From the NCBI RefSeq assembly GCF_029581355.1, contig NZ_CP120849.1:5915381-5979380 (forward strand): 64,000 bases of DNA, in the 5' to 3' direction. Source of the DNA: Parabacteroides chongii (GTDB lineage: Bacteria; Bacteroidota; Bacteroidia; Bacteroidales; Tannerellaceae). Made by a program: the position numbers and the translations under genes. Shown piece after piece: positions 24,852 through 36,020 of this stretch (the stretch's first letter is position 1; each line of letters opens with the position of its first letter). The notes beneath the pieces are model-generated. The model worked only from the letters and a program-made list of their open reading frames with translations, did not search any database and had not been told where the DNA came from.

Positions 24852-25136
24852 TTATTCTATATTTCGTTGTGTGAAAATGTTTTTGGCGTCCGCCAATGCA
24901 GCTATATAGATAGCGGTGCTGTCTTCTTCCGGTATTGGCTTATCAATAGATATGTTCAACGTGCCGTCTACGTTGATGTTGATATAGCCGAACCGTACGT
25001 CCGCCTTCTTGATGGTGCCGGTTACGGACTTCACGCTCTGCCCTTCATCCTGGGCGATGTTGTACTGAATTTCGTAGCCTGCTACGTTATTCAGATACGT
25101 GCTTTTAACTACCGATGATACTTGTTCCAGTGCCAT
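24852..25136 (-). CDS. Small tail protein, hypothetical
   Basis: 94 residues, beta-rich (YNIAQDEGQSVKSVTGTIKK, RFGYININVDGTLNISID). It sits between the tail tip and fibre genes, with gaps of 6 and 2 bases. A minor tail or fibre-connector role is inferred from position. Confidence 0.5.
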   Translation of the reverse strand: MALEQVSSVVKSTYLNNVAGYEIQYNIAQDEGQSVKSVTGTIKKADVRFGYININVDGTLNISIDKPIPEEDSTAIYIAALADAKNIFTQRNIE

Positions 25137-25138
25137 TA

Positions 25139-25426
25139 TTATTCCTCCTTATTTTTAATGTCCGTTGACTCTTCTCCGGATCGAGCCACCGCGTCAACAA
25201 TAAATTTTTTATATGCCGTACGCAACAACGCCAGCATCGTTTTAAAATCTTCATCCGAAATTTCAATAGCATCTTCGGAATAAAATATTTTCCGTGCTAA
25301 GTCAGACATAGGTATACTTTCCGACGCTCTATGCAAAGCGTTACCGATCTCTTTTCTGAAATCTTGTTTCTGAAATTCGTCAATACCTATCTCTACGCTT
25401 AATTCTTTAAAATTTACCTTTTTCAT
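25139..25426 (-). CDS. Hypothetical protein in the tail module
   Basis: 95 residues, helical and charged (FQKQDFRKEIGNALHRASES, DEDFKTMLALLRTAYKKF). Not obviously structural; similar small proteins occur beside fibre genes in Bacteroidales phages and mobile elements. Function unknown. Confidence 0.5.
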   Translation of the reverse strand: MKKVNFKELSVEIGIDEFQKQDFRKEIGNALHRASESIPMSDLARKIFYSEDAIEISDEDFKTMLALLRTAYKKFIVDAVARSGEESTDIKNKEE

Positions 25427-25459
25427 TTTATTCTTAATTTTATGTTGTTATACATTACA

Positions 25460-28400
25460 TCAATCAACCATTGCACATAAAAATCCTGATGCGTCATCGT
25501 AGTATACAGGGATAAAATTGGGACTAGACTGTAATCTTCTTACGTGAGTACTACTCATTATTTTACCCACATTTATACAAGTACGTTCCATTGAACTTCC
25601 GTCACCAAAATACCTGGATTCTACCTGAAATTTTGAACCCCATCCTCCGAGATGACCGCAATTTATCCACCTACTATAATCAAGATAACTACTAGGTGAT
25701 GAACCGATATTTATAGCTAATGCCCCTGTCATAGAATTTGATTCATAATCTATGTGCAATGCGGAAAAGTCTGAATATGGAGAAACTCCTGTTATTTGTC
25801 GTTTGGTTTTAAGATATAGCATGGCACTAGCTGATCCTTGAGCAACTCCAATCCCCATTCCCGCATATTCTCCATTAGAACTATTTATATCAATAGAGGC
25901 ATTATAATTGCTTCTAATCCTAAAAGTCACAGAACCATAATCCGAAGAAAATACATTTGATAAATCAGTCTTTCCAATCGTAAATCCACCAATCTTTCCA
26001 ACTTCAACGACATCAAGCTTTTTAACATACAGATCATCCACATCAATCATAGATGTCTTGATGTATCCACCCACGATAACTGTCGCATCCGTCAATGCCT
26101 TGATAATAGACGATTGCTTACTCCATGATGGCAAATCTTCCAAAGCCGCTTCTACGCTACCAGCCTTACTAACGGCATTAGCAGCGTCCTGTATAGCTTT
26201 AGCGGCATTAGTTTTTGCCGTATCCGCCAAAGAATATGCGCTATCAGCCGTATTGTACGCGGATACAGCCTTACTCCATGCAGATGATGCATCAGTTAAC
26301 GCTTGATTGGCATCTGCTGACGCAGAATTGATTCGATTGTTTACCGAGTTGTAATCGGATAACATTGAGAATGATACAGCCCCTTGCAATTGTAGATGAG
26401 CTGATTGTATTTTAACTGTGCTTGGACTTATATTTATGGAAGAGACAATAGTGTCTCCGTCTTCCATTTCCTTTTTTGCAAACAACTGCTGTCCCTGTGC
26501 GGTATTAATCCATCCGGACGATTCAATTGTATTGTTGATATTGTCCGTTTTTGTGTTAATGGCGCTTATCTGTTCGGCGGTAACCTTCAGTTCTCCGTCA
26601 TATTTGATGTAAATCTTACCGGTTTCCCCATCTACATACTCCTTTGTTGCCAACAGCTTTATATGCTCACTGGTCTGCTCGATCTGAGTTTCCAGCTTAA
26701 TGATAGCGTCAGCCATAGCATCAGAAAACATATTCAGCCCGTAGATAAGAATCTCACCGCTGAAACGGACTTTAAAATCTCCTTTGCCGTTCCATTTTCC
26801 GACCTTTGATAATTTCTGATAGGTATCGCCCGTATCCATTTGTCCGGATGCGTACAGCTCCGTTCCCGGTATACCAAATTCATAAGTACCCGGTCTCAAT
26901 ACCTTATAGTAAAGAGAAAACGAATAAGTCTTCAAATCTTCTTCGCTTTCATGCTCCGGGACATTCATAATCCCGTTGGGCTGAGATATTACAGAGTTCC
27001 GGATACGCAGGACATTCCGGTTTCCTTCCCGGTAGATATCGGCAACCTGTTCTTTGTCTACATAAAACGCAGAAGGCAGCCACAAGAACCCGTCACTGGC
27101 ATTTATGAAATGAACAACCGGATTAATTTCCCAGTAATTAAGATCAGAAGAAAAGGACGAATTACGAAGTATATTGCCGGATTCCTCAGAAAGGTCCTTA
27201 CGAATTTCTTCGATGGAACTATCCAGTTTACCATCCATGATCTCGAAGCGTTGCTCGATCGTATTTCCGTCATCGGTGTAATAGGTACTATGCACGAATA
27301 CACCGCCGTTTATGTAAGCCCTGTGTCCTTTTAAGGGCTTGCCGTTAACCGTTATGCCTTCGCAATTTCCCAGCCGGACCTTTATGCTGTCCATTTCAAA
27401 CTTCGGTCCGGTCACATCGTCCAGGATATCTATATAAGGGGCATAATCATCGGAAGATGTAAAATAGATAAGCCCCTGCCTGTTCTTGTCCCTGTCATTA
27501 CCCTGACGCTGTACATAATCACCGGCAACAGGAGCGTCTTCCCCGTCAACGACCTTCACGTCGAAAGAATCGTTGGATATGTTTTCGACGTAGCTGACGA
27601 AATAACGGATATTCAATCCGTCACGCCTTTGCGTACGCACGTAGTCTCCGACACGCAGGTTTACGAACATTTCCTTATCCATGTCGTCAAGTTCGCAACG
27701 ATACCTGTTCGTGCCCAACGGTGTGACGGATTTAATTTTATTCCAGTCGGAAACCATGAAAGAGCTGTTCAAACCGTGTACCTGGGAATAAACCATCTCA
27801 TAAACCTTGAAACTTTTGCGAACAGTCAAATTATCAACAGTTCCGGAAGCTGTAGGAGTATCGAACTGCCAGCCGGTTCCGGTAAAGCCTGAAGTAAAAT
27901 CCGGAGATCCAATCTTATTTCCGATATAAATGTCGGAACGGATTCGGGCAGCCTCAAACTCAGCCACGCCGGTATTCTCTATTCTCCATCCTTTGCCGTC
28001 CCAGCCGTCAAGATATAGAGTGCTACCAATACTTTGGTCAAATGTGATATTTCCGTGAGCAACATCATTGATATCTTTACGAAGATACATGTCGCTTATA
28101 TCAACATATGCTTTGTTTATCTCGTATAACGTACGAAGAGATGAAAATACGTTTTCATCTGAGGCAGCCGTAGGATCATCTTTTTTATAATGTATACACC
28201 AAAACTACCTCCTCCTTGATTGACATAAGTATTATCACCAAACTGGAGACTGTCTATCTTTTGTTCTAGTTCTCCAAACCTGGAGTAAGCTGCTCTCTCC
28301 GATTGTATAAGATGGAGAATCATACGGCTTATCCAGTTTCTTCTCAAAGCCGATAACCCGGGAAACACGACCGTTCTCAAAATAAGCCCTGTTAATTAGA

Positions 28401-29772
28401 TTAACCCTTTGTCCGGGGACTAAGTCTATCTCTTTTTCCGGATTCAGCAAGCCATTATTTTCATCATACCCTGAAGCCAAATATGAATTAAGGCTGCAGG
28501 TGTACGTCGAAGGATCAGAAACTATCTTCTTAACATACTCTTTAGTCTTTTCCAATAGTTCCTGCTCCGCCTGTGGAAGAAGAGTATCATTTACATATTT
28601 GGTATCAAAATTATAAAGAATATACTTGTTCCCTTCTCCTGGAATAAGCGGAGAAGCCGGTAACCATTGCCCGTATGTCTCGTTACGTACTATTTCAAAT
28701 ATTTGTGCTTCCGGATCTGATTCCGGCAAGCCTTCCGGATTAAACTGAAGAGCAAAGTCCATACCCGACAAAGGACCTGTCTGAAATATCACATGAAGGT
28801 CCTGTCCAGGCAGGATATATTTTCCCGAGAAAGTCAAGTTAGCATCCTTAAACCGGTAGAATGTGACAATTTTAGTTTCATCTTTATTATTTTCGTCTTC
28901 TACGGGCTTATCAAATGGAATAACTTCAGTAATACTTCCTGCAGTTCTCGGATATACATCATCAAATACAACTACAGCTTCAACAACCTGTTGATCATCC
29001 AACCCCTCTATCACATCTATGTAAGGGATTCCCTCCGGAAGCATCAGCCGTTTCTGAACGACATTCTCTACGACGACACATTCTTGCCCCTTACGATAGT
29101 TTGACGGTATGTTGCGGGTTGATCCGAATGCATATAGCCGGGTTGCAAAAATATCCTGGCTTTGGCTTCTTGACATGGAGGACAGTTCTTTCCCTATTTC
29201 CAGGTCAACGGACTCGCCATGTTCCAAGCGACCGATATAAATTTTATCCTTATCGACCCACCATTCACATTCCCATGTTTCGGCTATTTTAGTAAGAGCG
29301 TCAATGATGTTTGTATTGTCATAAGTAACAAGTTTGGCTACAGCATCAACAGAACTGTCAACTACAGCCTGATACTCTGTCCCATTATATGTAAACCCAA
29401 TTTCACGCAGATTTGAGACAACTACGCTCAAATGAGCCTCAGGTGCACGTGTAAGACTCCATGATGCTTCTCTATTACCCTGTCTGTCGTAAAAGATTAT
29501 ATGATTCTTCCATCGGTAATAGTGGGAATCAAATCTTACCGTGTAATCATACCCTTCAGTTTCCGTGTTAAAAGCCGGATAAGTCTTGTCAGTAAGATAA
29601 TATAGACTTCCAGCATATTCAATATAATCTCCTATCTCCAACAAAATAGGCTCTTCGACGGAAAACATAAGGTTGACATAGTCCTCCTTCATAAGTTCAA
29701 ACTTATGAACAGAGCCGGATTGGCTTTTATGCTTAACTTTACTTTACCTGTTATGTCCTTAACATCGATCAT
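25460..29772 (-). CDS. Large tail tip protein (endopeptidase-tail/host-specificity type), frameshifted
   Basis: One gene of about 1,430 codons broken by three indels. ATG at 29772 (MIDVKDITGKVKLSIKANP), indel near 29715, main segment to about 28290 (MKEDYVNLMFSVEEPILLEI, the N-terminal base-plate hub/tail-endopeptidase-like part), indel near 28290, SRFGELEQKIDSLQFGDNTY, indel near 28185, then MYLRKDINDVAHGNITFDQ to the stop at 25460. The C-terminal 870 residues include a shaft with Ala-rich coiled coil (ANQALTDASSAWSKAVSAYN) and a final beta domain. It is the expected central tail-tip protein between distal tail protein and fibres. Confidence 0.7.
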
Positions 29773-29777
29773 AACAT

Positions 29778-29846
29778 CAAAGTTCAGCGATAAAAAGGGA
29801 TGCCCAATTTTTAGGCATCCGGATACGACAATAAACTCATTGTCGT
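29778..29846 (-). promoter_or_regulatory. Late promoter 3 with dyad activator-like site
   Basis: Dyad ACGACAAT-N6-ATTGTCGT at 29825-29846. On the minus strand GAACTTTG (29785-29778) is a partial -7 element with its TTTG 56 bases from the dyad centre. A hairpin GGATGCC/GGCATCC (29798-29820) followed on the minus strand by CTTTTTA lies between them and may stop upstream transcripts. The tail-tip ATG is only six bases after the TTTG, so the mRNA would be leaderless or nearly so. Confidence 0.5.
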
Positions 29847-29898
29847 AAATTAAAATAGATAATTATGACATTAACCCTAATTATCGTTCTTACACTCG

Positions 29899-29970
29899 TT
29901 AAATGATATTAAAACAAGTATCATTTAACCACTGAAGATTTGATAATGATATTAATATTAATATCTTTGT
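29899..29970 (+). promoter_or_regulatory. hicAB promoter and operator-like palindromes
   Basis: TTTG (29939-29942), exactly 19 bases, TATCTTTGT (29962-29970): a full-consensus Bacteroidetes promoter. The spacer holds an 18-bp perfect palindrome, GATATTAATATTAATATC (29949-29965 region), and an 11-bp inverted repeat GTTAAATGATA/TATCATTTAAC sits upstream (29899-29930). These fit autorepression by HicB. Confidence 0.65.
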
Positions 29971-29991
29971 ACTGTGTTAATCAAATAAAGA

Positions 29992-30177
29992 ATGAAGTAC
30001 AATGAATTAGAAAGATTGGTAAAGAAAGCCGGATGTTACGATACCGGTAGGCAACAAGCGGGACACCCATTATGGTATTCCCCTAAAACTGGAAAAACTT
30101 TTCAAATGAGCAATCATGAAAAGCAGGAAGTGGCAAATGGAACATTAAAAGCAATCAAGAAGGCGGCAGGAATATAA
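29992..30177 (+). CDS. hicA: HicA-type mRNA interferase toxin
   Basis: 61 residues, full length for HicA. MKYNELERLVKKAGCYDTGR, the catalytic-type GHPLWYSPKTGKTF (His in the GSHH position is replaced by GHP) and the C-terminal helix NGTLKAIKKAAGI match the double-stranded RNA-binding fold of HicA. It cleaves mRNA when not bound by HicB. Order toxin first, antitoxin second, as usual. Confidence 0.85.
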   Translation: MKYNELERLVKKAGCYDTGRQQAGHPLWYSPKTGKTFQMSNHEKQEVANGTLKAIKKAAGI

Positions 30178-30206
30178 CCTGCCATCCTCTTACAAATAAA
30201 TAAAAT

Positions 30207-30621
30207 ATGAGTCAAAAAAAAATTGTGAAGGCAATCATAGAAAGGGCCAATGATGGAACATATAGCATATATATGGATTCAGATGATTTGGACTATATGG
30301 TTACAGGAACCCGGGAAAACTGCAGAAGAAGCAGTATCCATGTTTCATGGCGGATATGAAGATACAAAAAAATATTTTGAGGAAGAAGGTAAATATTTTG
30401 AGGAAGTAGAGTTTGAATTTGTTTATGACATGGCTTCTTTTTTATCTCAATTCTCAAAAGCTTTCTCTTTAGCTGGTTTATCGCGCATTACAGGAATCAA
30501 TCAAGGGCAATTAAGCCATTATATGACAGGTCATAGAAAGCCATCACATAATACCGTTGAGAAGATACAAAAGTCGGTACAATCATTTGCTAAAGATTTA
30601 TCAAAAGTTCACTTCATTTGA
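30207..30621 (+). CDS. hicB: HicB-type antitoxin (frameshifted in this sequence)
   Basis: ATG at 30207 begins MSQKKIVKAIIERANDGTYS with MDSDDLDYMVTG, the HicB RNase H-like pattern; one extra C in AACCCGGG near 30313 then shifts the frame. The rest, KTAEEAVSMFHGGYED and a C-terminal helix-turn-helix (LAGLSRITGINQGQLSHYMTG, broken here at Gln), reads on to 30621. If the indel were real, free HicA would be expected to be toxic, so a base-calling error is more likely. Confidence 0.75.
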
Positions 30622-30634
30622 TTAACACATTATT

Positions 30635-30663
30635 ATAAGGGCGTGAAAATAACACGCCCTTAT
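30635..30663. terminator. Bidirectional terminator between hicB and the late tail genes
   Basis: ATAAGGGCGTG, loop AAAATAA, CACGCCCTTAT: 11 perfect base pairs with T-rich sequence on both sides. It would end both the rightward hicAB transcript and the leftward operon that stops at 30667. Confidence 0.75.
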
Positions 30664-30666
30664 ATT

Positions 30667-31077
30667 TCACCTTGATGTGGGATCCGGCTCCTCAAACTTA
30701 ACAGACAGCCGACTGTTCATCCTGCTTCTGTCAAGAGCGAAACTAGTGGATTTCTTATACACAAGAGTAAAGGTCATACCAATAGCCGGCACCTGAATAC
30801 GTACTTTTCCTTTTTGCAGTTCAGCAGTAAACTTAGCATAATTTGAGAGGTACTCTTGCGGTGTATCTCCGTGGATATTGAATGTTAAAGTAACATCCCG
30901 GCTGGCTATTTTAGGATCATTGAAAATTACCCGCTTGCCGTTCTCTAGTCGGCTTTCGTTTTCGATAAAGTCCTTGAGACCGGCAGGGGTAAGAAGAGAT
31001 TCAATAAAACCTGTTCCCATTGCTACTCTCCATGTACCCCAAGCATCTTCGCTATTTATTTTTAAATCTCCTGTCAT
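30667..31077 (-). CDS. Distal tail-type protein
   Basis: 136 residues, beta-rich, with GTWRVAMGTGFIESLLTPAG and RDVTLTFNIHGDTPQEYLSN, and ending RLSVKFEEPDPTSR. Its size, its position directly between tape measure block and tail-tip protein, and the beta pattern fit a small Dit-like or tail-tip adaptor protein. Overlaps the next gene upstream by 4 bases. Confidence 0.5.
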   Translation of the reverse strand: MTGDLKINSEDAWGTWRVAMGTGFIESLLTPAGLKDFIENESRLENGKRVIFNDPKIASRDVTLTFNIHGDTPQEYLSNYAKFTAELQKGKVRIQVPAIGMTFTLVYKKSTSFALDRSRMNSRLSVKFEEPDPTSR

Positions 31078-31493
31078 AATATTCTAGCTGTTCCGTCATT
31101 AATAATATTCACTTCACATTCCCCGATATTAACCAGCAAAATAACCGAATAGTTACCTGCCTCAATGGTAGCCTTACCGCCATGCATGAGTACAATCTTA
31201 TGTACCTTAGTGTTGTCATTATAGACTAGATGAGCCTCCGTATCCCCTATGACACCAATATTCGATTTATTTTGAAGTTCAATGTGACCATGATCAACAT
31301 ATATACCGAATGGCTCTATATTCTTAGACATACCTCTGAACAAATCTATTGACGGATAATTGTTATCCTCGCAAAATTCTCTTCCTTGTGGGGAAAAGAA
31401 GAGCCAACAGAGACTTTTCCAGTCGGTAGCCTTGCCGGATTCACTACATGCTCCTAAAGATATAGCTTTATTAATTACGTCTTCTATATTCAT
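31074..31493 (-). CDS. Hypothetical tail module protein
   Basis: 139 residues. Helical first half (NIEDVINKAISLGACSESG, FSPQGREFCEDNNYPSIDLF), and a second half of alternating strands (YVDHGHIELQNKSNIGVIGD, AGNYSVILLVNIGECEVNII) resembling a beta-helix or cupin-like roll. Linked by overlap to the gene at 30667. Function unknown. Confidence 0.5.
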   Translation of the reverse strand: MNIEDVINKAISLGACSESGKATDWKSLCWLFFSPQGREFCEDNNYPSIDLFRGMSKNIEPFGIYVDHGHIELQNKSNIGVIGDTEAHLVYNDNTKVHKIVLMHGGKATIEAGNYSVILLVNIGECEVNIINDGTARIL

Positions 31494-31497
31494 AATA

Positions 31498-34400
31498 TTA
31501 CATGTTTTTAGTGTTGTTGTCTATGCTTTTTAATTGTTTTACAGCCTCCTTTAGTTGAATAACGGTATTGGACGTATTATCACTGATTTGTTGTAATTCT
31601 ATATATATACCGGCTATCATCGTCCTAGTTTCATCTGCAATATCATACAAAGATCCTATTTTTACAGAAATAGCATCTACGCTTGTTCTGATATACAGCA
31701 AACTCATAATCTGTTCTGATCCTTGCAGGAATAAGAGGATTTCTTCTCCTGCCATTTGCAGAGCTGTAAAGCGCCCATTAAGTTCATCCGCACTTTCTTG
31801 GGACATATTCTCAAAGCCTCCAGCCGTTGCTTTCTGTTCATATTTATCTCCTTCTCCTTGGAGATACTTGCTTGAAGTCTCAAATACCTTTTCAGCTTCA
31901 GCATCCATCTTTTCTTTCAGCTTGTTCAGTTCAGCCTCTTCCCAGGGAGACACGATGCCATCAGACATATAATCCGCCAGCTTATTCATAAACTCTTCTA
32001 CAGAAGGAGAAAGCTTGTCCTTTAAAAAGTTTATGATGGCTGTTTTTATTAGATTCTGAACAATTTTCATTGAAGACTTTGCAGCATCTTCTCCTGAAGA
32101 CCATGCGTCGGCATAAGCTTGTGCAAATTCATCGATGGCAGACATTACATCGGTACCCGTAATAGCCTCTACAGCCTTTTCTTTATTTTCCTCAAGCTGG
32201 TTATCGATCTCTTCTAATTGTTTCTGCCATTCCTTTATTCGGTCGTCATCAGTTTTTTTCTTGTCCTGTTCTTCCTTAATCTGTTGCTGAATAAGTATTT
32301 TTTGCTGTTTTAAAAGCTCATCCTGTTGACTTATTAGCTGTGCAGCACTTGTAGAATAAGCCTTTTCTATAGACCTTCCCAGCTTTTCATATGAAGCGTC
32401 GAGAACATCAATCTGATCCTGCAGTTTTTGGATACGCTTTTCGTTCTTCTTGTCATGGATTTTAGCAATAGCCGATACCAAAGAGGTAACAACGCCAATA
32501 GCGGCACCAGCAGCAGCACCAATCTGACCGAACATTGCTCCAGCTTGTGCGCCTTGCATAGCGGAATTAACAGCATCCATTGCTATATTTAAACCATCTG
32601 CAATACCACTGAATACACCTCCAAACGAATCACCTAATTTACCAAAGGTATCAGACAAAAATTGAACCGAAGACATCACCTCATTCACACCCTCATTTAT
32701 AAGCTGTAATGATTCTTTCAGCTTCTTAGGGTCATCTCCTGCAGCGAAAAAACGTTTTAAGCCTTGGGTTACTTTATCAAATGCTGGCTGTAAAGTCTCT
32801 ACTTGATCTTTTACTCCCCTTAGCGATTCACCAGCTTGCTGTATAGCTTCCGGTGCCTCTTGCCAACGTCTGAACTCATCTTCTGTAATACCTAATTTAG
32901 CCCCAATAGTGGCATCCCATTTGCCACTTTTTATAAAATCAAGTGCTTCTTGCCCTTTTTGAGGCTAATTCCTGCAGCTCCTTCAAAGATTTATCTCGCA
33001 TATCACCGAAAAGGGCAATGATTGCATTTGAGTTCTTTTTTTTTTATTTCAAGATCCAGTAATTCCTTGTCCCATTGCTTACCAAGGCTTAATTTTTCAC
33101 CTTCGGTCTCAGCCATCGCAATCTTTTGGCTATATTCCACAGCAATAGCCATTTTCTTCTCCTGATAAGAACCATATTCTTTCAGGTAATCGTTCATAGC
33201 TTTACGCTGGGCTTCTACCTGCTCGTTTTCGACCTCTTGAGTTGAACGCATACGGGTCGTCTTAGCCTGTGTAACGGCAGTCTTTATCTCTACAGTTTGT
33301 TCTTGGGTTAATTTTCCCCCTTGAGCTTCCCTCCATTCTTTTTTCTCTTTTGCGGATAGCATCTATTTCACGGTCATAATCATATTCTATCTGAGCAATA
33401 CGCTTCTCGGAACCTTCTTCCATCAAATCAATCTGAGATTGTTCATTACGGCGTTGAAGGTCGAGTAGTCCGTTATTTATTCGTTCCTGAATCTGTTTTC
33501 GCTTTCTCTGCTTTTTTTTGCTTTTCAGTCTGTTCTTTACCGATAGAGGCCTTATTAAATGCAATATATTCGTCTCGCATTTTCTCTAGTTCAGATCCTC
33601 CTATATTTGCGGCATCAGCAGCAGCAATCAATTCTCCTTTAGCCTCATTTACCCTTCTATTGTACTCCTCTTGTGTTATTTCGCTAAGTGATAAACTTCG
33701 ATTTAATTGATCTATTGTTTCTTTATAACCCTGATATTCTTTTCATATCTCGAAACAAAACATCCAATTGTTCTATATTTGATGATTTTCCGAGTATATT
33801 AGCATATTGATCACTCCATTTCTTAATATCTTCCAGTATAGCCTTCTGTGCCTTTTGTGCTGAATTACGGGAGTTGATTAAATTCTTAATATAGTTCCCA
33901 TAATTACGGCTAAAAGCAGAAGCATTTTTTATCAATTCATCTTCGTTGACAGCCTTATTTTCTTTCATTAGGTTGTTGATCTTCAATTGTAGATCCATTT
34001 CTTTTTTTAGCCTCTGTTAAAGCTTCTGCAGATTTTGTTCTTTGATCTTCGATTAATTTTAATGAAGCGATATTCTGTATATTTTCAACAAGCAATCTAT
34101 ATGCTTCGTTTGCCTTTCCAGCCAAAATTGCTTCTTCTGAAAGATTTTGTAAATAATCAGGGTACATTTGCTGAAGTTTCTCTACAGCTTTTTTTCGTAC
34201 ATCAATAGATAAAGCAATGTTCTGGGATACGCCATATAATAAATTCAATTTAGAAATCTCTTCTAATGTTTTTTCTGAAGCATTACGTTGTAAGTTGTTA
34301 AATTCTTTCAATGACTCATTCAACCTCTTTTGTGCCGTATCAGCACCAAATAAACTCTTCGTCCACTCTATAACATCTTTACCATATACAGATAACAAAG

Positions 34401-35358
34401 TTATAGCTACTACAAGCGCTGTTTGCCAACTGAAAACGGAGGATATAAGCTGTTTCCATACAGGAGCAACCTTTGCAACATCATTATTCCCAGCGGCAAC
34501 AGCTGCCTTAAATGCTTTATACTGTGCTGAAGCCTTCTTTAATTCGTCAACAAGTATAGGAAGGTTGTTTGATATGGCCAAAAAGAAAGTATTCCAACTT
34601 ATTGCCAAAGACGGCAACTCTCTCGCTACTTGTTGTACCGACATTCCCAAACCATTCCAAGCAGAAGCGTAGTTTCCTACATTTCGCTGATACCGGCCGG
34701 TAGCCTGTTCTGCCGCACTAATCTCAGTATTCAACGACTGTATCTGCTTTTGTAAATCGGTTCCGATCGCAGCCTTTCTATCCGAAGCAGACAGACGATC
34801 ATATTCAGCATTAAGCAATGATAACTGTTTTCTCAATGCAACAAGCGAATCAGCCGCAGCCCCTTCAATCTTAATGTTGTCAGAATATTCCTTCCTAAGT
34901 TTTTTTAAAGCCTCATTTTCTATTGTATATTGGTGAGTTATTTCCTTTAATTCAGTTAAGATATTTGCCCCCTTTTGACCCCGCTTATCAATATCAGACA
35001 ATGCAAAATAAGACTTATTCAGTTTCTTGATATCTTCATTTAAGGCTTTAACTTTCAACTGTTGTTCAACAAATACATCCGTGGCGTTATTAAGCTCTGA
35101 TGTCATCATTCTAGCGCCTTCTACCACTCCATTGGAAACATTAAGTTGATCTATAATACGTTGATAATTTTGAACCTGCTGTTCATATTCTTTCAGCTTC
35201 TGTGTCGATTCTTGATACTTCTTGTTCAATTCATCAAAGCCTTTGAGATCTCCAGCGACATTGAAGTCTTTAAGGACAGCTTTTAATGCCTCTACTTCTT
35301 CTCGCAGCTTCTGAACCTCTTGCCATTTGGCTGATACATCAAAACTTAGTTTAGCCAT
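31498..35358 (-). CDS. Tail tape measure protein (frameshifted into several pieces)
   Basis: About 1,285 codons. Begins MAKLSFDVSAKWQEVQKLRE at 35358, runs to about 33955, continues in other frames through 33998-33723, 33564-33262 and 33362-33003, then in one frame from about 32950 to the stop at 31498. Indels fall at T or A runs (for example the ten Ts near 33040). Sequence shows long coiled coils, a hydrophobic stretch (AKVAPVWKQLISSVFSWQTALVVAITLL broken by Trp) and Gly/Ala-rich segments (AQAGAMFGQIGAAAGAAIG), all typical. Length of about 1,290 residues predicts a tail of roughly 190 nm using 0.15 nm per residue. Confidence 0.8.
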
Positions 35359-35542
35359 TATTCTCTTTTTTCTTTGGTCTGTTTAATAAATACTGCCCAT
35401 CACGCTCAATGAGCAAGTCACCGGTTACTTGATGCAGAATATCTTTTTGCATCAATAATAGATTCCTGTATGGGATTTTATACACAACATCATTATAAGA
35501 TAGTTTCAATGCCTCCATGAAAGTTGCAATTTGCCCCATCAT
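35351..35542 (-). CDS. Tail assembly chaperone-like protein (second ORF)
   Basis: 63 residues between the gpG-like ORF and the tape measure, overlapping the latter by 8 bases. LSYNDVVYKIPYRNLLLMQKD is typical of the short chaperone component that often is produced by frameshift from the first ORF. No convincing slippery heptamer was found in the 15-base gap, so it is probably translated separately. Confidence 0.55.
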   Translation of the reverse strand: MMGQIATFMEALKLSYNDVVYKIPYRNLLLMQKDILHQVTGDLLIERDGQYLLNRPKKKENNG

Positions 35543-35556
35543 GGTCTCATTACCTA

Positions 35557-35940
35557 TTATTTTTGTATCGCCGCCATTCTTGCCACGCTCTCGGCTAAGG
35601 CGGCACAGACAAAAAAATCCTCTGCAGATATTAATTTAATAACAGTTTCCAAGGCTTCTTTTAGTTCCTTTAGAGTTGCTCCTTGAATTGCAACATACTT
35701 TTCAGGATCGTCGAAAATAAAGACTGATAATCCCTTCAGCATATTCTCCAGGTCTTCCTTTGCTTTACTTAGTTCCTCTTTTCCTGTTGTGGTACGATCT
35801 ATACAAGACAGATATTTTATTGATTTACAAATGACAGCTATTGTTGGAGGCTGAATGGTATATGCTTTACTTCCCAAAATGACGACTTTGAGGTCATCGC
35901 CCAAAATAGCGTTAGCGACTAAATTTGCTGCTTTGTTCAT
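35557..35940 (-). CDS. Tail assembly chaperone-like protein (first ORF)
   Basis: 127 residues, helical, with AKEDLENMLKGLSVFIFDDP and ISAEDFFVCAALAESVARMA. Size and place between tail tube and tape measure match gpG-type chaperones, which coat the tape measure protein before tube polymerisation. Confidence 0.6.
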   Translation of the reverse strand: MNKAANLVANAILGDDLKVVILGSKAYTIQPPTIAVICKSIKYLSCIDRTTTGKEELSKAKEDLENMLKGLSVFIFDDPEKYVAIQGATLKELKEALETVIKLISAEDFFVCAALAESVARMAAIQK

Positions 35941-36020
35941 TGGATATTCATATTAAGCAAGAAAGGGACGGGCAGAATGTATCCGCCTGCCCCTTTCTGT
36001 TGTGATTCATTAATGGTACT

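Noticed and set aside
30250-30621. HicB starting at the ATG at 30250
   Set aside because: The first residues in that frame do not resemble HicB, whereas the frame from 30207 does until a one-base indel near 30313.
35540-35560. Programmed frameshift between the two tail chaperone ORFs
   Set aside because: The sequence at the junction (ATA-CAA-AAA-TAA) is not a standard slippery heptamer, and the second ORF has its own ATG.
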